Source: Litoditis marina
Taxonomy: Eukaryota > Nematoda > Chromadorea > Rhabditida > Rhabditidae
Reading direction: 5' to 3'
Length of the DNA stretch: 64,000 nucleotides
Assembly: GCA_964036275.1 (NCBI GenBank)
Contig: OZ038435.1
Coordinates: 17,538,632-17,602,631 of the forward strand
Below, one piece after another: positions 1 to 13,300 of this stretch; the stretch's first letter is position 1, and every line of letters starts with the position of its first letter. The position numbers and the translations under genes are program-made. A model generated the notes under the pieces. It saw only the letters and a program-made list of their open reading frames with translations, made no database searches and was not told where the DNA came from.

Positions 1-3000
1 GAACACTTTGAGTGAGTGATGCTGAAAGTTTGAGCGTGAAACTACACATAAGGGTCCCCCACATGGTGCAAAAACTTTTTCCCCCACATGGTGCAAAAAC
101 TTTTTTGACTCCGAATCGGCTGATTTTTCCAAATGTTGTTTAGAACACTTTGAATGAGTGATGCTGAAAGTTTGAGCGTAAAACTACAACTTTTCAATTT
201 TGACCAAAATCTGTTTTTCACATAAGGGTCCCCCACATGGTGCAAAACTTTTTTGACTCCGAATCGGCTGATTTTTCCAAATGTTGTTTAGAACACTTTG
301 AGTGAGTGATGCTGAAAGTTTGAGCGTGAAACTACAACTTTTCAATTTTGACCAAAATCTGTTTTTCACATAAGGGTCCCCCACATGGTGCAAAAACTTT
401 TTTGACTCCGAATCGGCTGATTTTTCCAAATTTCGTTTAGAACACTTTGAATGAGTGATGCTGAAAGTTTGAGCGTAAAACTACAACTTTTCAATTTTGA
501 CCAAAATCTGTTTTTCACATAAGGGTCCCCCACATGGTGCAAAACTTTTTTGACTCCGAATCGGCTGATTTCTCCAAATGTTGTTTAGAACACTTTGAGT
601 GAGTGATGCTGAAAGTTTGAGCGTGAAACTACAACTTTTCAATTTTGACCAAAATCTGTTTTTCACATAAGGGTCCCCCACATGGTGCAAAAACTTTTTT
701 GACTCCGAATCGGCTGATTTTTGCAAATGTTGTTCAGAACACTCTGAGTGAGTGATGCTGAAAGTTTGAGCGTGAAACTACTCATAAGGGTCCCCCACAT
801 GGTGCAAAAACTTTTTCCCCCACATGGTGCAAAAACTTTTTTGACTCCGAATCGGCTGATTTTTCCAAATGTTGTTTAGAACACTTTGAGTGAGTGATGC
901 TGAAAGTTCGAGCGTGAAACTACAACTTTTCAATTTTGACCAAAATCTGTTTTTCACATAAGGGTCCCCCACATGGTGCAAAACTTTTTTGACTCCGAAT
1001 CGGCTGATTTTTCCAAATGTTGTTTAGAACACTTTGAGTGAGTGATGCTGAAAGTTTGTGCGTGAAACTACAACTTTTCAATTTTGACCAAAATCTGTTT
1101 TTCACATAAGGGTCCCCCACATGGTGCAAAACTTTTTTGACTCCGAATCGGCTGATTTTTCCAAATGTTGTTTAGAACACTTTGAATGAGTGATGCTGAA
1201 AGTTTGAGCGTAAAACTACAACTTTTCAATTTTGACCAAAATCTGTTTTTCACATAAGGGTCCCCCACATGGTGCAAAACTTTTTTGACTCCGAATCGGC
1301 TGATTTCTCCAAATGTTGTTTAGAACACTTTGAGTGAGTGATGCTGAAAGTTTGAGCGTAAAACTACAACTTTTCAATTTTGACCAAAATCTGTTTTTCA
1401 CATAAGGGTCCCCCACATGGTGCAAAACTTTTTTGACTCCGAATCGGCTGATTTCTCCAAATGTTGTTTAGAACACTTTGAGTGAGTGATGCTGAAAGTT
1501 TGAGCGTGAAACTACAACTTTTCAATTTTGACCAAAATCTGTTTTTCACATAAGGGTCCCCCACATGGTGCAAAACTTTTTTGACTCCGAATCGGCTGAT
1601 TTTTCCAAATTTCGTTTAGAACACTTTGAATGAGTGATGCTGAAAGTTTGAGCGTAAAACTACAACTTTTCAATTTTGACCAAAATCTGTTTTTCACATA
1701 AGGGTCCCCCACATGGTGCAAAACTTTTTTGACTCCGAATCGGCTGATTTCTCCAAATGTTGTTTAGAACACTTTGAGTGAGTGATGCTGAAAGTTTGAG
1801 CGTGAAACTACAACTTTTCAATTTTGACCAAAATCTGTTTTTCACATAAGGGTCCCCCACATGGTGCAAAAACTTTTTTGACTCCGAATCGGCTGATTTT
1901 TGCAAATGTTGTTCAGAACACTCTGAGTGAGTGATGCTGAAAGTTTGAGCGTGAAACTACACATAAGGGTCCCCCACATGGTGCAAAAACTTTTTCCCCC
2001 ACATGGTGCAAAAACTTTTTTGACTCCGAATCGGCTGATTTTTCCAAATGTTGTTTAGAACACTTTGAATGAGTGATGCTGAAAGTTTGAGCGTAAAACT
2101 ACAACTTTTCAATTTTGACCAAAATCTGTTTTTCACATAAGGGTCCCCCACATGGTGCAAAACTTTTTTGACTCCGAATCGGCTGATTTTTCCAAATGTT
2201 GTTTAGAACACTTTGAGTGAGTGATGCTGGAAGTTTGAGCGAGAATATACAACTTTTCAATTTTGACCAAAATCTGTTTTTCACATAAGGGTCCCCCACA
2301 TGGTGCAAAAACTTTTTTGACTCCGAATCGGCTGATTTTTCCAAATTTCGTTTAGAACACTTTGAATGAGTGATGCTGAAAGTTTGAGCGTGAAACTACA
2401 ACTTTTCAATTTTGACCAAAATCTGTTTTTCACATAAGGGTCCCCCACATGGTGCAAAACTTTTTTGACTCCGAATCGGCTGATTTTTCCAAATGTTGTT
2501 TAGAACACTTTGAGTGAGTGATGCTGAAAGTTCGAGCGTGAAACTACAACTTTTCAATTTTGACCAAAATCTGTTTTTCACATAAGGGTCCCCCACATGG
2601 TGCAAAACTTTTTTGACTCCGAATCGGCTGATTTCTCCAAATGTTGTTTAGAACACTTTGAGTGAGTGATGCTGAAAGTTTGAGCGTAAAACTACAACTT
2701 TTCAATTTTGACCAAAATCTGTTTTTCACATAAGGGTCCCCCACATGGTGCAAAACTTTTTTGACTCCGAATCGGCTGATTTTTCCAAATGTTGTTTAGA
2801 ACACTTTGAGTGAGTGATGCTGAAAGTTTGAGCGTAAAACTACAACTTTTCAATTTTGACCAAAATCTGTTTTTCACATAAGGGTCCCCCACATGGTGCA
2901 AAACTTTTTTGACTCCGAATCGGCTGATTTCTCCAAATGTTGTTTAGAACACTTTGAGTGAGTGATGCTGAAAGTTTGAGCGTGAAACTACAACTTTTCA

Positions 3001-6000
3001 ATTTTGACCAAAATCTGTTTTTCACATAAGGGTCCCCCACATGGTGCAAAACTTTTTTGACTCCGAATCGGCTGATTTTTCCAAATTTCGTTTAGAACAC
3101 TTTGAATGAGTGATGCTGAAAGTTTGAGCGTAAAACTACAACTTTTCAATTTTGACCAAAATCTGTTTTTCACATAAGGGTCCCCCACATGGTGCAAAAC
3201 TTTTTTGACTCCGAATCGGCTGATTTCTCCAAATTTCGTTTAGAACACTTTGAATGAGTGATGCTGAAAGTTTGAGCGTAAAACTACAACTTTTCAATTT
3301 TGACCAAAATCTGTTTTTCACATAAGGGTCCCCCACATGGTGCAAAACTTTTTTGACTCCGAATCGGCTGATTTCTCCAAATGTTGTTTAGAACACTTTG
3401 AGTGAGTGATGCTGAAAGTTTGAGCGTGAAACTACAACTTTTCAATTTTGACCAAAATCTGTTTTTCACATAAGGGTCCCCCACATGGTGCAAAACTTTT
3501 TTGACTCCGAATCGGCTGATTTCTCCAAATGTTGTTTAGAACACTTTGAGTGAGTGATGCTGAAAGTTTGAGCGTGAAACTACAACTTTTCAATTTTGAC
3601 CAAAATCTGTTTTTCACATAAGGGTCCCCCACATGGTGCAAAAACTTTTTTGACTCCGAATCGGCTGATTTTTGCAAATGTTGTTCAGAACACTCTGAGT
3701 GAGTGATGCTGAAAGTTTGAGCGTGAAACTACACATAAGGGTCCCCCACATGGTGCAAAAACTTTTTCCCCCACATGGTGCAAAAACTTTTTTGACTCCG
3801 AATCGGCTGATTTTTCCAAATGTTGTTTAGAACACTTTGAGTGAGTGATGCTGAAAGTTCGAGCGTGAAACTACAACTTTTCAATTTTGACCAAAATCTG
3901 TTTTTCACATAAGGGTCCCCCACATGGTGCAAAACTTTTTTGACTCCGAATCGGCTGATTTCTCCAAATGTTGTTTAGAACACTTTGAGTGAGTGATGCT
4001 GAAAGTTTGAGCGTAAAACTACAACTTTTCAATTTTGACCAAAATCTGTTTTTCACATAAGGGTCCCCCACATGGTGCAAAACTTTTTTGACTCCGAATC
4101 GGCTGATTTTTCCAAATGTTGTTTAGAACACTTTGAGTGAGTGATGCTGAAAGTTTGAGCGTAAAACTACAACTTTTCAATTTTGACCAAAATCTGTTTT
4201 TCACATAAGGGTCCCCCACATGGTGCAAAACTTTTTTGACTCCGAATCGGCTGATTTCTCCAAATGTTGTTTAGAACACTTTGAGTGAGTGATGCTGAAA
4301 GTTTGAGCGTGAAACTACAACTTTTCAATTTTGACCAAAATCTGTTTTTCACATAAGGGTCCCCCACATGGTGCAAAACTTTTTTGACTCCGAATCGGCT
4401 GATTTTTCCAAATTTCGTTTAGAACACTTTGAATGAGTGATGCTGAAAGTTTGAGCGTAAAACTACAACTTTTCAATTTTGACCAAAATCTGTTTTTCAC
4501 ATAAGGGTCCCCCACATGGTGCAAAACTTTTTTGACTCCGAATCGGCTGATTTCTCCAAATGTTGTTTAGAACACTTTGAGTGAGTGATGCTGAAAGTTT
4601 GAGCGTGAAACTACAACTTTTCAATTTTGACCAAAATCTGTTTTTCACATAAGGGTCCCCCACATGGTGCAAAAACTTTTTTGACTCCGAATCGGCTGAT
4701 TTTTGCAAATGTTGTTCAGAACACTCTGAGTGAGTGATGCTGAAAGTTTGAGCGTGAAACTACACATAAGGGTCCCCCACATGGTGCAAAAACTTTTTCC
4801 CCCACATGGTGCAAAAACTTTTTTGACTCCGAATCGGCTGATTTTTCCAAATGTTGTTTAGAACACTTTGAATGAGTGATGCTGAAAGTTTGAGCGTAAA
4901 ACTACAACTTTTCAATTTTGACCAAAATCTGTTTTTCACATAAGGGTCCCCCACATGGTGCAAAACTTTTTTGACTCCGAATCGGCTGATTTTTCCAAAT
5001 GTTGTTTAGAACACTTTGAGTGAGTGATGCTGGAAGTTTGAGCGAGAATATACAACTTTTCAATTTTGACCAAAATCTGTTTTTCACATAAGGGTCCCCC
5101 ACATGGTGCAAAAACTTTTTTGACTCCGAATCGGCTGATTTTTCCAAATTTCGTTTAGAACACTTTGAATGAGTGATGCTGAAAGTTTGAGCGTGAAACT
5201 ACAACTTTTCAATTTTGACCAAAATCTGTTTTTCACATAAGGGTCCCCCACATGGTGCAAAACTTTTTTGACTCCGAATCGGCTGATTTTTCCAAATGTT
5301 GTTTAGAACACTTTGAGTGAGTGATGCTGAAAGTTCGAGCGTGAAACTACAACTTTTCAATTTTGACCAAAATCTGTTTTTCACATAAGGGTCCCCCACA
5401 TGGTGCAAAAACTTTTTTGACTCCGAATCGGCTGATTTTTGCAAATGTTGTTCAGAACACTCTGAGTGAGTGATGCTGAAAGTTTGAGCGTGAAACTACA
5501 CATAAGGGTCCCCCACATGGTGCAAAAACTTTTTCCCCCACATGGTGCAAAAACTTTTTTGACTCCGAATCGGCTGATTTTTCCAAATGTTGTTTAGAAC
5601 ACTTTGAATGAGTGATGCTGAAAGTTTGAGCGTAAAACTACAACTTTTCAATTTTGACCAAAATCTGTTTTTCACATAAGGGTCCCCCACATGGTGCAAA
5701 ACTTTTTTGACTCCGAATCGGCTGATTTTTCCAAATGTTGTTTAGAACACTTTGAGTGAGTGATGCTGGAAGTTTGAGCGAGAATATACAACTTTTCAAT
5801 TTTGACCAAAATCTGTTTTTCACATAAGGGTCCCCCACATGGTGCAAAACTTTTTTGACTCCGAATCGGCTGATTTTTCCAAATGTTGTTTAGAACACTT
5901 TGAATGAGTGATGCTGAAAGTTTGAGCGTAAAACTACAACTTTTCAATTTTGACCAAAATCTGTTTTTCACATAAGGGTCCCCCACATGGTGCAAAACTT

Positions 6001-9000
6001 TTTTGACTCCGAATCGGCTGATTTTTCCAAATGTTGTTTAGAACACTTTGAGTGAGTGATGCTGGAAGTTTGAGCGAGAATATACAACTTTTCAATTTTG
6101 ACCAAAATCTGTTTTTCACATAAGGGTCCCCCACATGGTGCAAAAACTTTTTTGACTCCGAATCGGCTGATTTTTCCAAATTTCGTTTAGAACACTTTGA
6201 ATGAGTGATGCTGAAAGTTTGAGCGTGAAACTACAACTTTTCAATTTTGACCAAAATCTGTTTTTCACATAAGGGTCCCCCACATGGTGCAAAACTTTTT
6301 TGACTCCGAATCGGCTGATTTTTCCAAATGTTGTTTAGAACACTTTGAATGAGTGATGCTGAAAGTTTGAGCGTAAAACTACAACTTTTCAATTTTGACC
6401 AAAATCTGTTTTTCACATAAGGGTCCCCCACATGGTGCAAAACTTTTTTGACTCCGAATCGGCTGATTTTTCCAAATGTTGTTTAGAACACTTTGAGTGA
6501 GTGATGCTGGAAGTTTGAGCGAGAATATACAACTTTTCAATTTTGACCAAAATCTGTTTTTCACATAAGGGTCCCCCACATGGTGCAAAACTTTTTTGAC
6601 TCCGAATCGGCTGATTTTTCCAAATGTTGTTTAGAACACTTTGAATGAGTGATGCTGAAAGTTTGAGCGTAAAACTACAACTTTTCAATTTTGACCAAAA
6701 TCTGTTTTTCACATAAGGGTCCCCCACATGGTGCAAAACTTTTTTGACTCCGAATCGGCTGATTTTTCCAAATGTTGTTTAGAACACTTTGAGTGAGTGA
6801 TGCTGGAAGTTTGAGCGAGAATATACAACTTTTCAATTTTGACCAAAATCTGTTTTTCACATAAGGGTCCCCCACATGGTGCAAAAACTTTTTTGACTCC
6901 GAATCGGCTGATTTTTCCAAATTTCGTTTAGAACACTTTGAATGAGTGATGCTGAAAGTTTGAGCGTGAAACTACAACTTTTCAATTTTGACCAAAATCT
7001 GTTTTTCACATAAGGGTCCCCCACATGGTGCAAAACTTTTTTGACTCCGAATCGGCTGATTTTTCCAAATGTTGTTTAGAACACTTTGAATGAGTGATGC
7101 TGAAAGTTTGAGCGTAAAACTACAACTTTTCAATTTTGACCAAAATCTGTTTTTCACATAAGGGTCCCCCACATGGTGCAAAACTTTTTTGACTCCGAAT
7201 CGGCTGATTTCTCCAAATGTTGTTTAGAACACTTTGAGTGAGTGATGCTGAAAGTTTGAGCGTAAAACTACAACTTTTCAATTTTGACCAAAATCTGTTT
7301 TTCACATAAGGGTCCCCCACATGGTGCAAAACTTTTTTGACTCCGAATCGGCTGATTTCTCCAAATGTTGTTTAGAACACTTTGAGTGAGTGATGCTGAA
7401 AGTTTGAGCGTGAAACTACAACTTTTCAATTTTGACCAAAATCTGTTTTTCACATAAGGGTCCCCCACATGGTGCAAAACTTTTTTGACTCCGAATCGGC
7501 TGATTTTTCCAAATTTCGTTTAGAACACTTTGAGTGAGTGATGCTGAAAGTTCGAGCGTGAAACTACAACTTTTCAATTTTGACCAAAATCTGTTTTTCA
7601 CATAAGGGTCCCCCACATGGTGCAAAACTTTTTTGACTCCGAATCGGCTGATTTCTTCAAATGTTGTTTAGAACACTTTGAGTGAGTGATGCTGAAAGTT
7701 TGAGCGTAAAACTACAACTTTTCAATTTTGACCAAAATCTGTTTTTCACATAAGGGTCCCCCACATGGTGCAAAACTTTTTTGACTCCGAATCGGCTGAT
7801 TTCTCCAAATGTTGTTTAGAACACTTTGAGTGAGTGATGCTGAAAGTTTGAGCGTGAAACTACAACTTTTCAATTTTGACCAAAATCTGTTTTTCACATA
7901 AGGGTCCCCCACATGGTGCAAAACTTTTTTGACTCCGAATCGGCTGATTTTTCCAAATTTCGTTTAGAACACTTTGAATGAGTGATGCTGAAAGTTTGAG
8001 CGTAAAACTACAACTTTTCAATTTTGACCAAAATCTGTTTTTCACATAAGGGTCCCCCACATGGTGCAAAACTTTTTTGACTCCGAATCGGCTGATTTCT
8101 CCAAATGTTGTTTAGAACACTTTGAGTGAGTGATGCTGAAAGTTTGAGCGTAAAACTACAACTTTTCAATTTTGACCAAAATCTGTTTTTCACATAAGGG
8201 TCCCCCACATGGTGCAAAAACTTTTTTGACTCCGAATCGGCTGATTTTTGCAAATGTTGTTCAGAACACTCTGAGTGAGTGATGCTGAAAGTTTGAGCGT
8301 GAAACTACACATAAGGGTCCCCCACATGGTGCAAAAACTTTTTCCCCCACATGGTGCAAAAACTTTTTTGACTCCGAATCGGCTGATTTTTCCAAATGTT
8401 GTTTAGAACACTTTGAATGAGTGATGCTGAAAGTTTGAGCGTAAAACTACAACTTTTCAATTTTGACCAAAATCTGTTTTTCACATAAGGGTCCCCCACA
8501 TGGTGCAAAACTTTTTTGACTCCGAATCGGCTGATTTTTCCAAATGTTGTTTAGAACACTTTGAGTGAGTGATGCTGGAAGTTTGAGCGAGAATATACAA
8601 CTTTTCAATTTTGACCAAAATCTGTTTTTCACATAAGGGTCCCCCACATGGTGCAAAAACTTTTTTGACTCCGAATCGGCTGATTTCTCCAAATGTTGTT
8701 TAGAACACTTTGAGTGAGTGATGCTGAAAGTTTGAGCGTAAAACTACAACTTTTCAATTTTGACCAAAATCTGTTTTTCACATAAGGGTCCCCCACATGG
8801 TGCAAAACTTTTTTGACTCCGAATCGGCTGATTTCTCCAAATGTTGTTTAGAACACTTTGAGTGAGTGATGCTGAAAGTTTGAGCGTGAAACTACAACTT
8901 TTCAATTTTGACCAAAATCTGTTTTTCACATAAGGGTCCCCCACATGGTGCAAAACTTTTTTGACTCCGAATCGGCTGATTTTTCCAAATTTCGTTTAGA

Positions 9001-9735
9001 ACACTTTGAATGAGTGATGCTGAAAGTTTGAGCGTAAAACTACAACTTTTCAATTTTGACCAAAATCTGTTTTTCACATAAGGGTCCCCCACATGGTGCA
9101 AAACTTTTTTGACTCCGAATCGGCTGATTTCTCCAAATGTTGTTTAGAACACTTTGAGTGAGTGATGCTGAAAGTTTGAGCGTGAAACTACAACTTTTCA
9201 ATTTTGACCAAAATCTGTTTTTCACATAAGGGTCCCCCACATGGTGCAAAAACTTTTTTGACTCCGAATCGGCTGATTTTTGCAAATGTTGTTCAGAACA
9301 CTCTGAGTGAGTGATGCTGAAAGTTTGAGCGTGAAACTACACATAAGGGTCCCCCACATGGTGCAAAAACTTTTTCCCCCACATGGTGCAAAAACTTTTT
9401 TGACTCCGAATCGGCTGATTTTTCCAAATGTTGTTTAGAACACTTTGAATGAGTGATGCTGAAAGTTTGAGCGTAAAACTACAACTTTTCAATTTTGACC
9501 AAAATCTGTTTTTCACATAAGGGTCCCCCACATGGTGCAAAACTTTTTTGACTCCGAATCGGCTGATTTTTCCAAATGTTGTTTAGAACACTTTGAGTGA
9601 GTGATGCTGGAAGTTTGAGCGAGAATATACAACTTTTCAATTTTGACCAAAATCTGTGTTTCACATAAGGGTCCCCCACATGGTGCAAAAACTTTTTTGA
9701 CTCCGAATTGGCTGATTTTTTCAATTGATGTTGGG
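1..9735. repeat. Satellite array, ~148-bp monomer with higher-order structure
   Basis: About 66 head-to-tail monomers with a period of 148 or 149 bp; the difference is one extra A in the A-run after CATGGTGC. Each contains CCCCCACATGGTGC, GACTCCGAATCGGCTGATTT and a TTTAGAACACTTTGA segment. Variants include CAAATGTTGTTTAG versus CAAATTTCGTTTAG, and GCTGGAAGTTTGAGCGAGAA. A short monomer (~142 bp) lacks the AACTTTTCAATTTTGACC stretch and has the CCCCCACATGGTGCAAAAA piece twice; it recurs near 42, 778, 1957, 3729, 4760, 5496, 8305 and 9337, roughly every 5, 8, 12, 7, 5, 19 and 7 monomers. The period is not a multiple of three, so the short ORFs in it are not a protein. The array starts before the window and its last monomer degrades at about 9720. 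Confidence 0.97.
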
Positions 9736-10224
9736 AACACTTTGAGTTAGTGAATGAGTGTTGTGAAACGAGCTCTTCTAGGAAACATGGTTGGCCTAAG
9801 CCTGAGCCTTTTTGCCTAGTAAAAATAATGCAAACGAGCCAGTATCACAAGTGAAATGCGCTTTTCCAGGATTATGGCTGGCTTGCGCCCGAGAAATCGC
9901 GTCGCTGCGCGCCGCGCAAATTATATATTGACAAAATTCAAACGTTCTTTTGTAGTCACAGCTTTGCGCAACATTTGTTGCAAAAATCAGACAAATCCGT
10001 TCACAACTGCGCTAACAAGGTGCATGTATTTATAGTAGAGATTTTTTTTAAATTTTACTCATTTAAGTATCTCTCTCTCTCTCTCTCTTTCTCTTTCTTT
10101 GTTTCTGTCATCTGTGTCTAACTGCATTTTCTCCCTCTGCTCGCTCTCCCCCTCTCTTTCTATCTCTCCTATAGCATGTTCATTGTGAATATGGTTCATA
10201 TAGTGGGTGCCAAATTTATAAATT
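9736..10224. other. Satellite-flanking non-coding DNA
   Basis: No convincing exon was found. The stretch holds a GC-rich patch (CGTCGCTGCGCGCCGCGC near 9900) and a CT-rich microsatellite at about 10070-10170. An initial exon of the downstream gene would be expected here or further left, but none with a matching splice phase could be identified. Confidence 0.6.
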
Positions 10225-10300
10225 TCTGTCTCTCGCTGGAATCGAACCTGAGAGCAAAAGACTCATAGCAGGGCGCTAAGTACTACGCTATTCGAGTTTT
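10195..10300 (-). mobile_element. tRNA-derived SINE-like element
   Basis: On the minus strand this reads as a degenerate tRNA: an A-box-like AGCGTAGTACTTAGCGC followed by a B box, GGTTCGATTCC, and then a tail (GCGAGAGACAGAAATTTATA) that is shared with the copy at 11585-11655 and partly with 42781-42890. No cloverleaf with a paired acceptor stem forms, so a SINE is more likely than a tRNA gene. Confidence 0.6.
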
Positions 10301-10317
10301 CAGACTTTCTGTTTCAG

Positions 10318-13300
10318 TTCACAGCCACCTCGAAAAACTGCGCGAACGGAGCATTGGGCTCGAATTTGATTCTCGACGCCTACGTGCTACTTGGAGTGGA
10401 CAACAAGGACGAGATTGTCGTCAGTTCATTTTTTTATTTCATTTAGTTCAATTATTTCATTTGAGACTGTGAGAACTTTTGGAGGTTTTCGCTTGAAACT
10501 GGCTAAAAACTGGAACCGTAGCGAAGTCGTTTAAGCATAGGGGGGGGGGGGTGACCCAAATCGGGGTCACGTAGAGTTCAGATAGAGATAGTTCAGCTCC
10601 GAGCTGACCTTTTAAAATGATTTTGCTACGGTGCCTGGGTTTTACCACAATGCTCAAAAATTACCCAATCTGTGTTCTTAACGTGGATTGCGTGACTGTG
10701 CGATCGTGACTAACAAGAAACAAGAACTTCTGGACTGTAGGCGTGTTGCAACCCAACGGAATGAATAGTTGTCGCTCCAATAAATACAGGGTATACGGTA
10801 TATTTCACTTGTGAAATAACACATTTATACTAGCCATCAACACGTTGCTGTATGTCCGGTTGGTTTGTGTTCGCGCCTCCAAAACATTTATAGGGCAGGT
10901 TCGAATCTCACATGAGGCGGATATTTAATAAGTATGGCACGCACTATGAGAGACAACGAATGATAGCGTATGTTTGATGAGACACAGCGCCTCACTGTCT
11001 CTTGCTCGTATCTACTTTTTACTTTTCACAGGCACTTTTTTGGGGCGATATTACGCCGAGTCATTTCGTTGGTACTGACGTGAGAATAATGGACCAAAAG
11101 TTCAACATGAAGTATCGGGTTGGTTTCATTTCTATCCACGCTCAAAAATGAATTACACTTTTTCCGAATTACACTTTGTACGTTGTAGTTTTTCTCTTCT
11201 TCAAAGCTTCTGGTGTAAGTGTTTGTATTGTTGATACTGAACTAAACCACAAACTTGATTAATCAGAAATTGAATGGAAATGAATAAATTTACTTTCAGT
11301 TGGCCAGACTGCCCGAGGTGAAGAACTGTGTTGTGGTGTTGCTGGTTCGCGCAGCTTCAGTGAAGTACGACCACCCCATCTTTTATGGATTCGACCCCAA
11401 AATGTGGCACTGGAACCAGGTAAACTATGACTGTTCATAGTGATCAATAGTACTGTACTGGTGAAAATTATTGATTGCTCTGGTTATCATGCGTAGGTTT
11501 GCCGGTTTAACGGGTGAAAAACGTACATCACAACACGTGAGTAAGAAGTCTGTGGAACGCTTTAAATTTTGCTCAATTATAGTGAGTGCCCAATTTATAC
11601 ATTTCTGTTCCTCGCCGGAGTCGAACTTTCAAGCGAAAGTTTTGTAACAGGGCTACTGGAGCACATGAAAGGCAAGCCTTGAATGGAAGGCATGTCTGTG
11701 TACACAGCGAGAATGAGATATACATTACCCTTCAGCCTTTCCGTTGGCGACGACTATAGCTTACTCGGCGATTTGATCACACAATACGACCTGAGTACGT
11801 ATGCTGGAAGATCCCGGCACTTTCATCCCATTCTGCGTCTCCTAAAACATACGCTATTTCTCTGCTCTTACATCCCGCCGGGATGTAAGAGACGAGAAAC
11901 CGTGAGGCAGAGCCGCAGGATGGGATGAAGGTGCCGGGATCTTCTTGTATACGTACTCTGGCAAAATACTGATCGGACAAAATGTCGAGCCGGCGCCCTA
12001 TACTCCCGATGCGAAATTTTGTAAAAACAGAAAGTTCCATTCAAAAACTGCTTCCAAGATTTGAAATTCAATTCAGCTAAGTCCAGGTTTAAGTTGTGAA
12101 AAAGTTCCCTCAAAAACTCATCCCTCAAAAACGTTTAAATTTCCACATTTCCAGTCTTCATACGCGGATATTTCGAACCCTTTCTACCACCATCCTTGGA
12201 GAATTGACTCTGCGACTTTCACAATGACAAATCCGCACACCAACGAGGAAATCATCAAATTGTTAGTTTTGACGCCGAATTTATCGCTTAAGTATGTGCA
12301 TTTTTAGCACTGTCAATATCAGCCTCTTTCCATCAATGATTGGACCATTTTATAATTGTAACTGAGTAAGATCGAGTTAGGTCTTTCTGAGTTTCGAGTT
12401 TCTTGCGTTTAGTTTTCGATTTTCGAGTTGGACTTGAAAACCGAAAATTTAAACTAAAACTAAATTAACTAAGTTTCGAGTTCCGAGTTTTTATATAGAT
12501 ATATAGATAGATACAGATTTATATAGATATATAGATTTTATATAGATATGTCGAAATTCTGATTTTTCTTCAATTTAATATTAATATTAATTACCATAGA
12601 AAAATCATCATTCGATACCAACATTTTCAAACATTCCCATAACAAACGTGAAAGTGAACTGGAAGTAGTTAGTAACCATACTGTAGGAGTTTTAGTGGGA
12701 ATGAAAACAACTATAGCGAGAGAGACTGCAGGTCAATGAGACGGCAGACATCTGCGTCTCTCTGACTTGCACAGTCTCTCGTCAAGGCAGCTACAGTGTA
12801 GATCAAATGATACGCAGACGATCTGGCTGCTCGCCAAACCCGCCCCATGCCAAATTGAACGTACATTCTCCACAACGGTTCGGCAAAACCTATATGTTTT
12901 TTTTTCCAGCGAATACGTAGCCGATAGTAACTGTGACAACCCTGGAACTTGGATCGGAAATCATGGAACGTATAGGCGAGTAATATAACCAGTTTTTTTA
13001 GTTTTTCAGTTGTCCAGTTGCCAGTTGTCAGTTTTTAGGTTTTTGAGAGATTGCTACAGCGCCTGGTGTTCGCTATTTGAAATTTACATTTATTTACATA
13101 TACATTTACATTTTACAAATTTACAAATTTACATTTTTTTACATTTACATTTACATATAATTTACAAATTTACACGCGGTTGGAGTTTGCTCTCCCCATT
13201 ATTCTCCCATCATTCTTCTCCATTCATATACTTTCCGAACACATGAGGTTGTTTCCCTTCACAAACATTGCAAATATCCAAGTTTTTGTATTTGATTCAG

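Noticed and set aside
42..9724. Many overlapping 67-107-codon minus-strand ORFs
   Set aside because: They repeat with the satellite period, shift frame from monomer to monomer and have no splice or start context; they are a by-product of a stop-poor repeat.
1..9735. CRISPR-like array
   Set aside because: The whole unit repeats, with no conserved short repeat separated by unique spacers, and the surroundings are eukaryotic.
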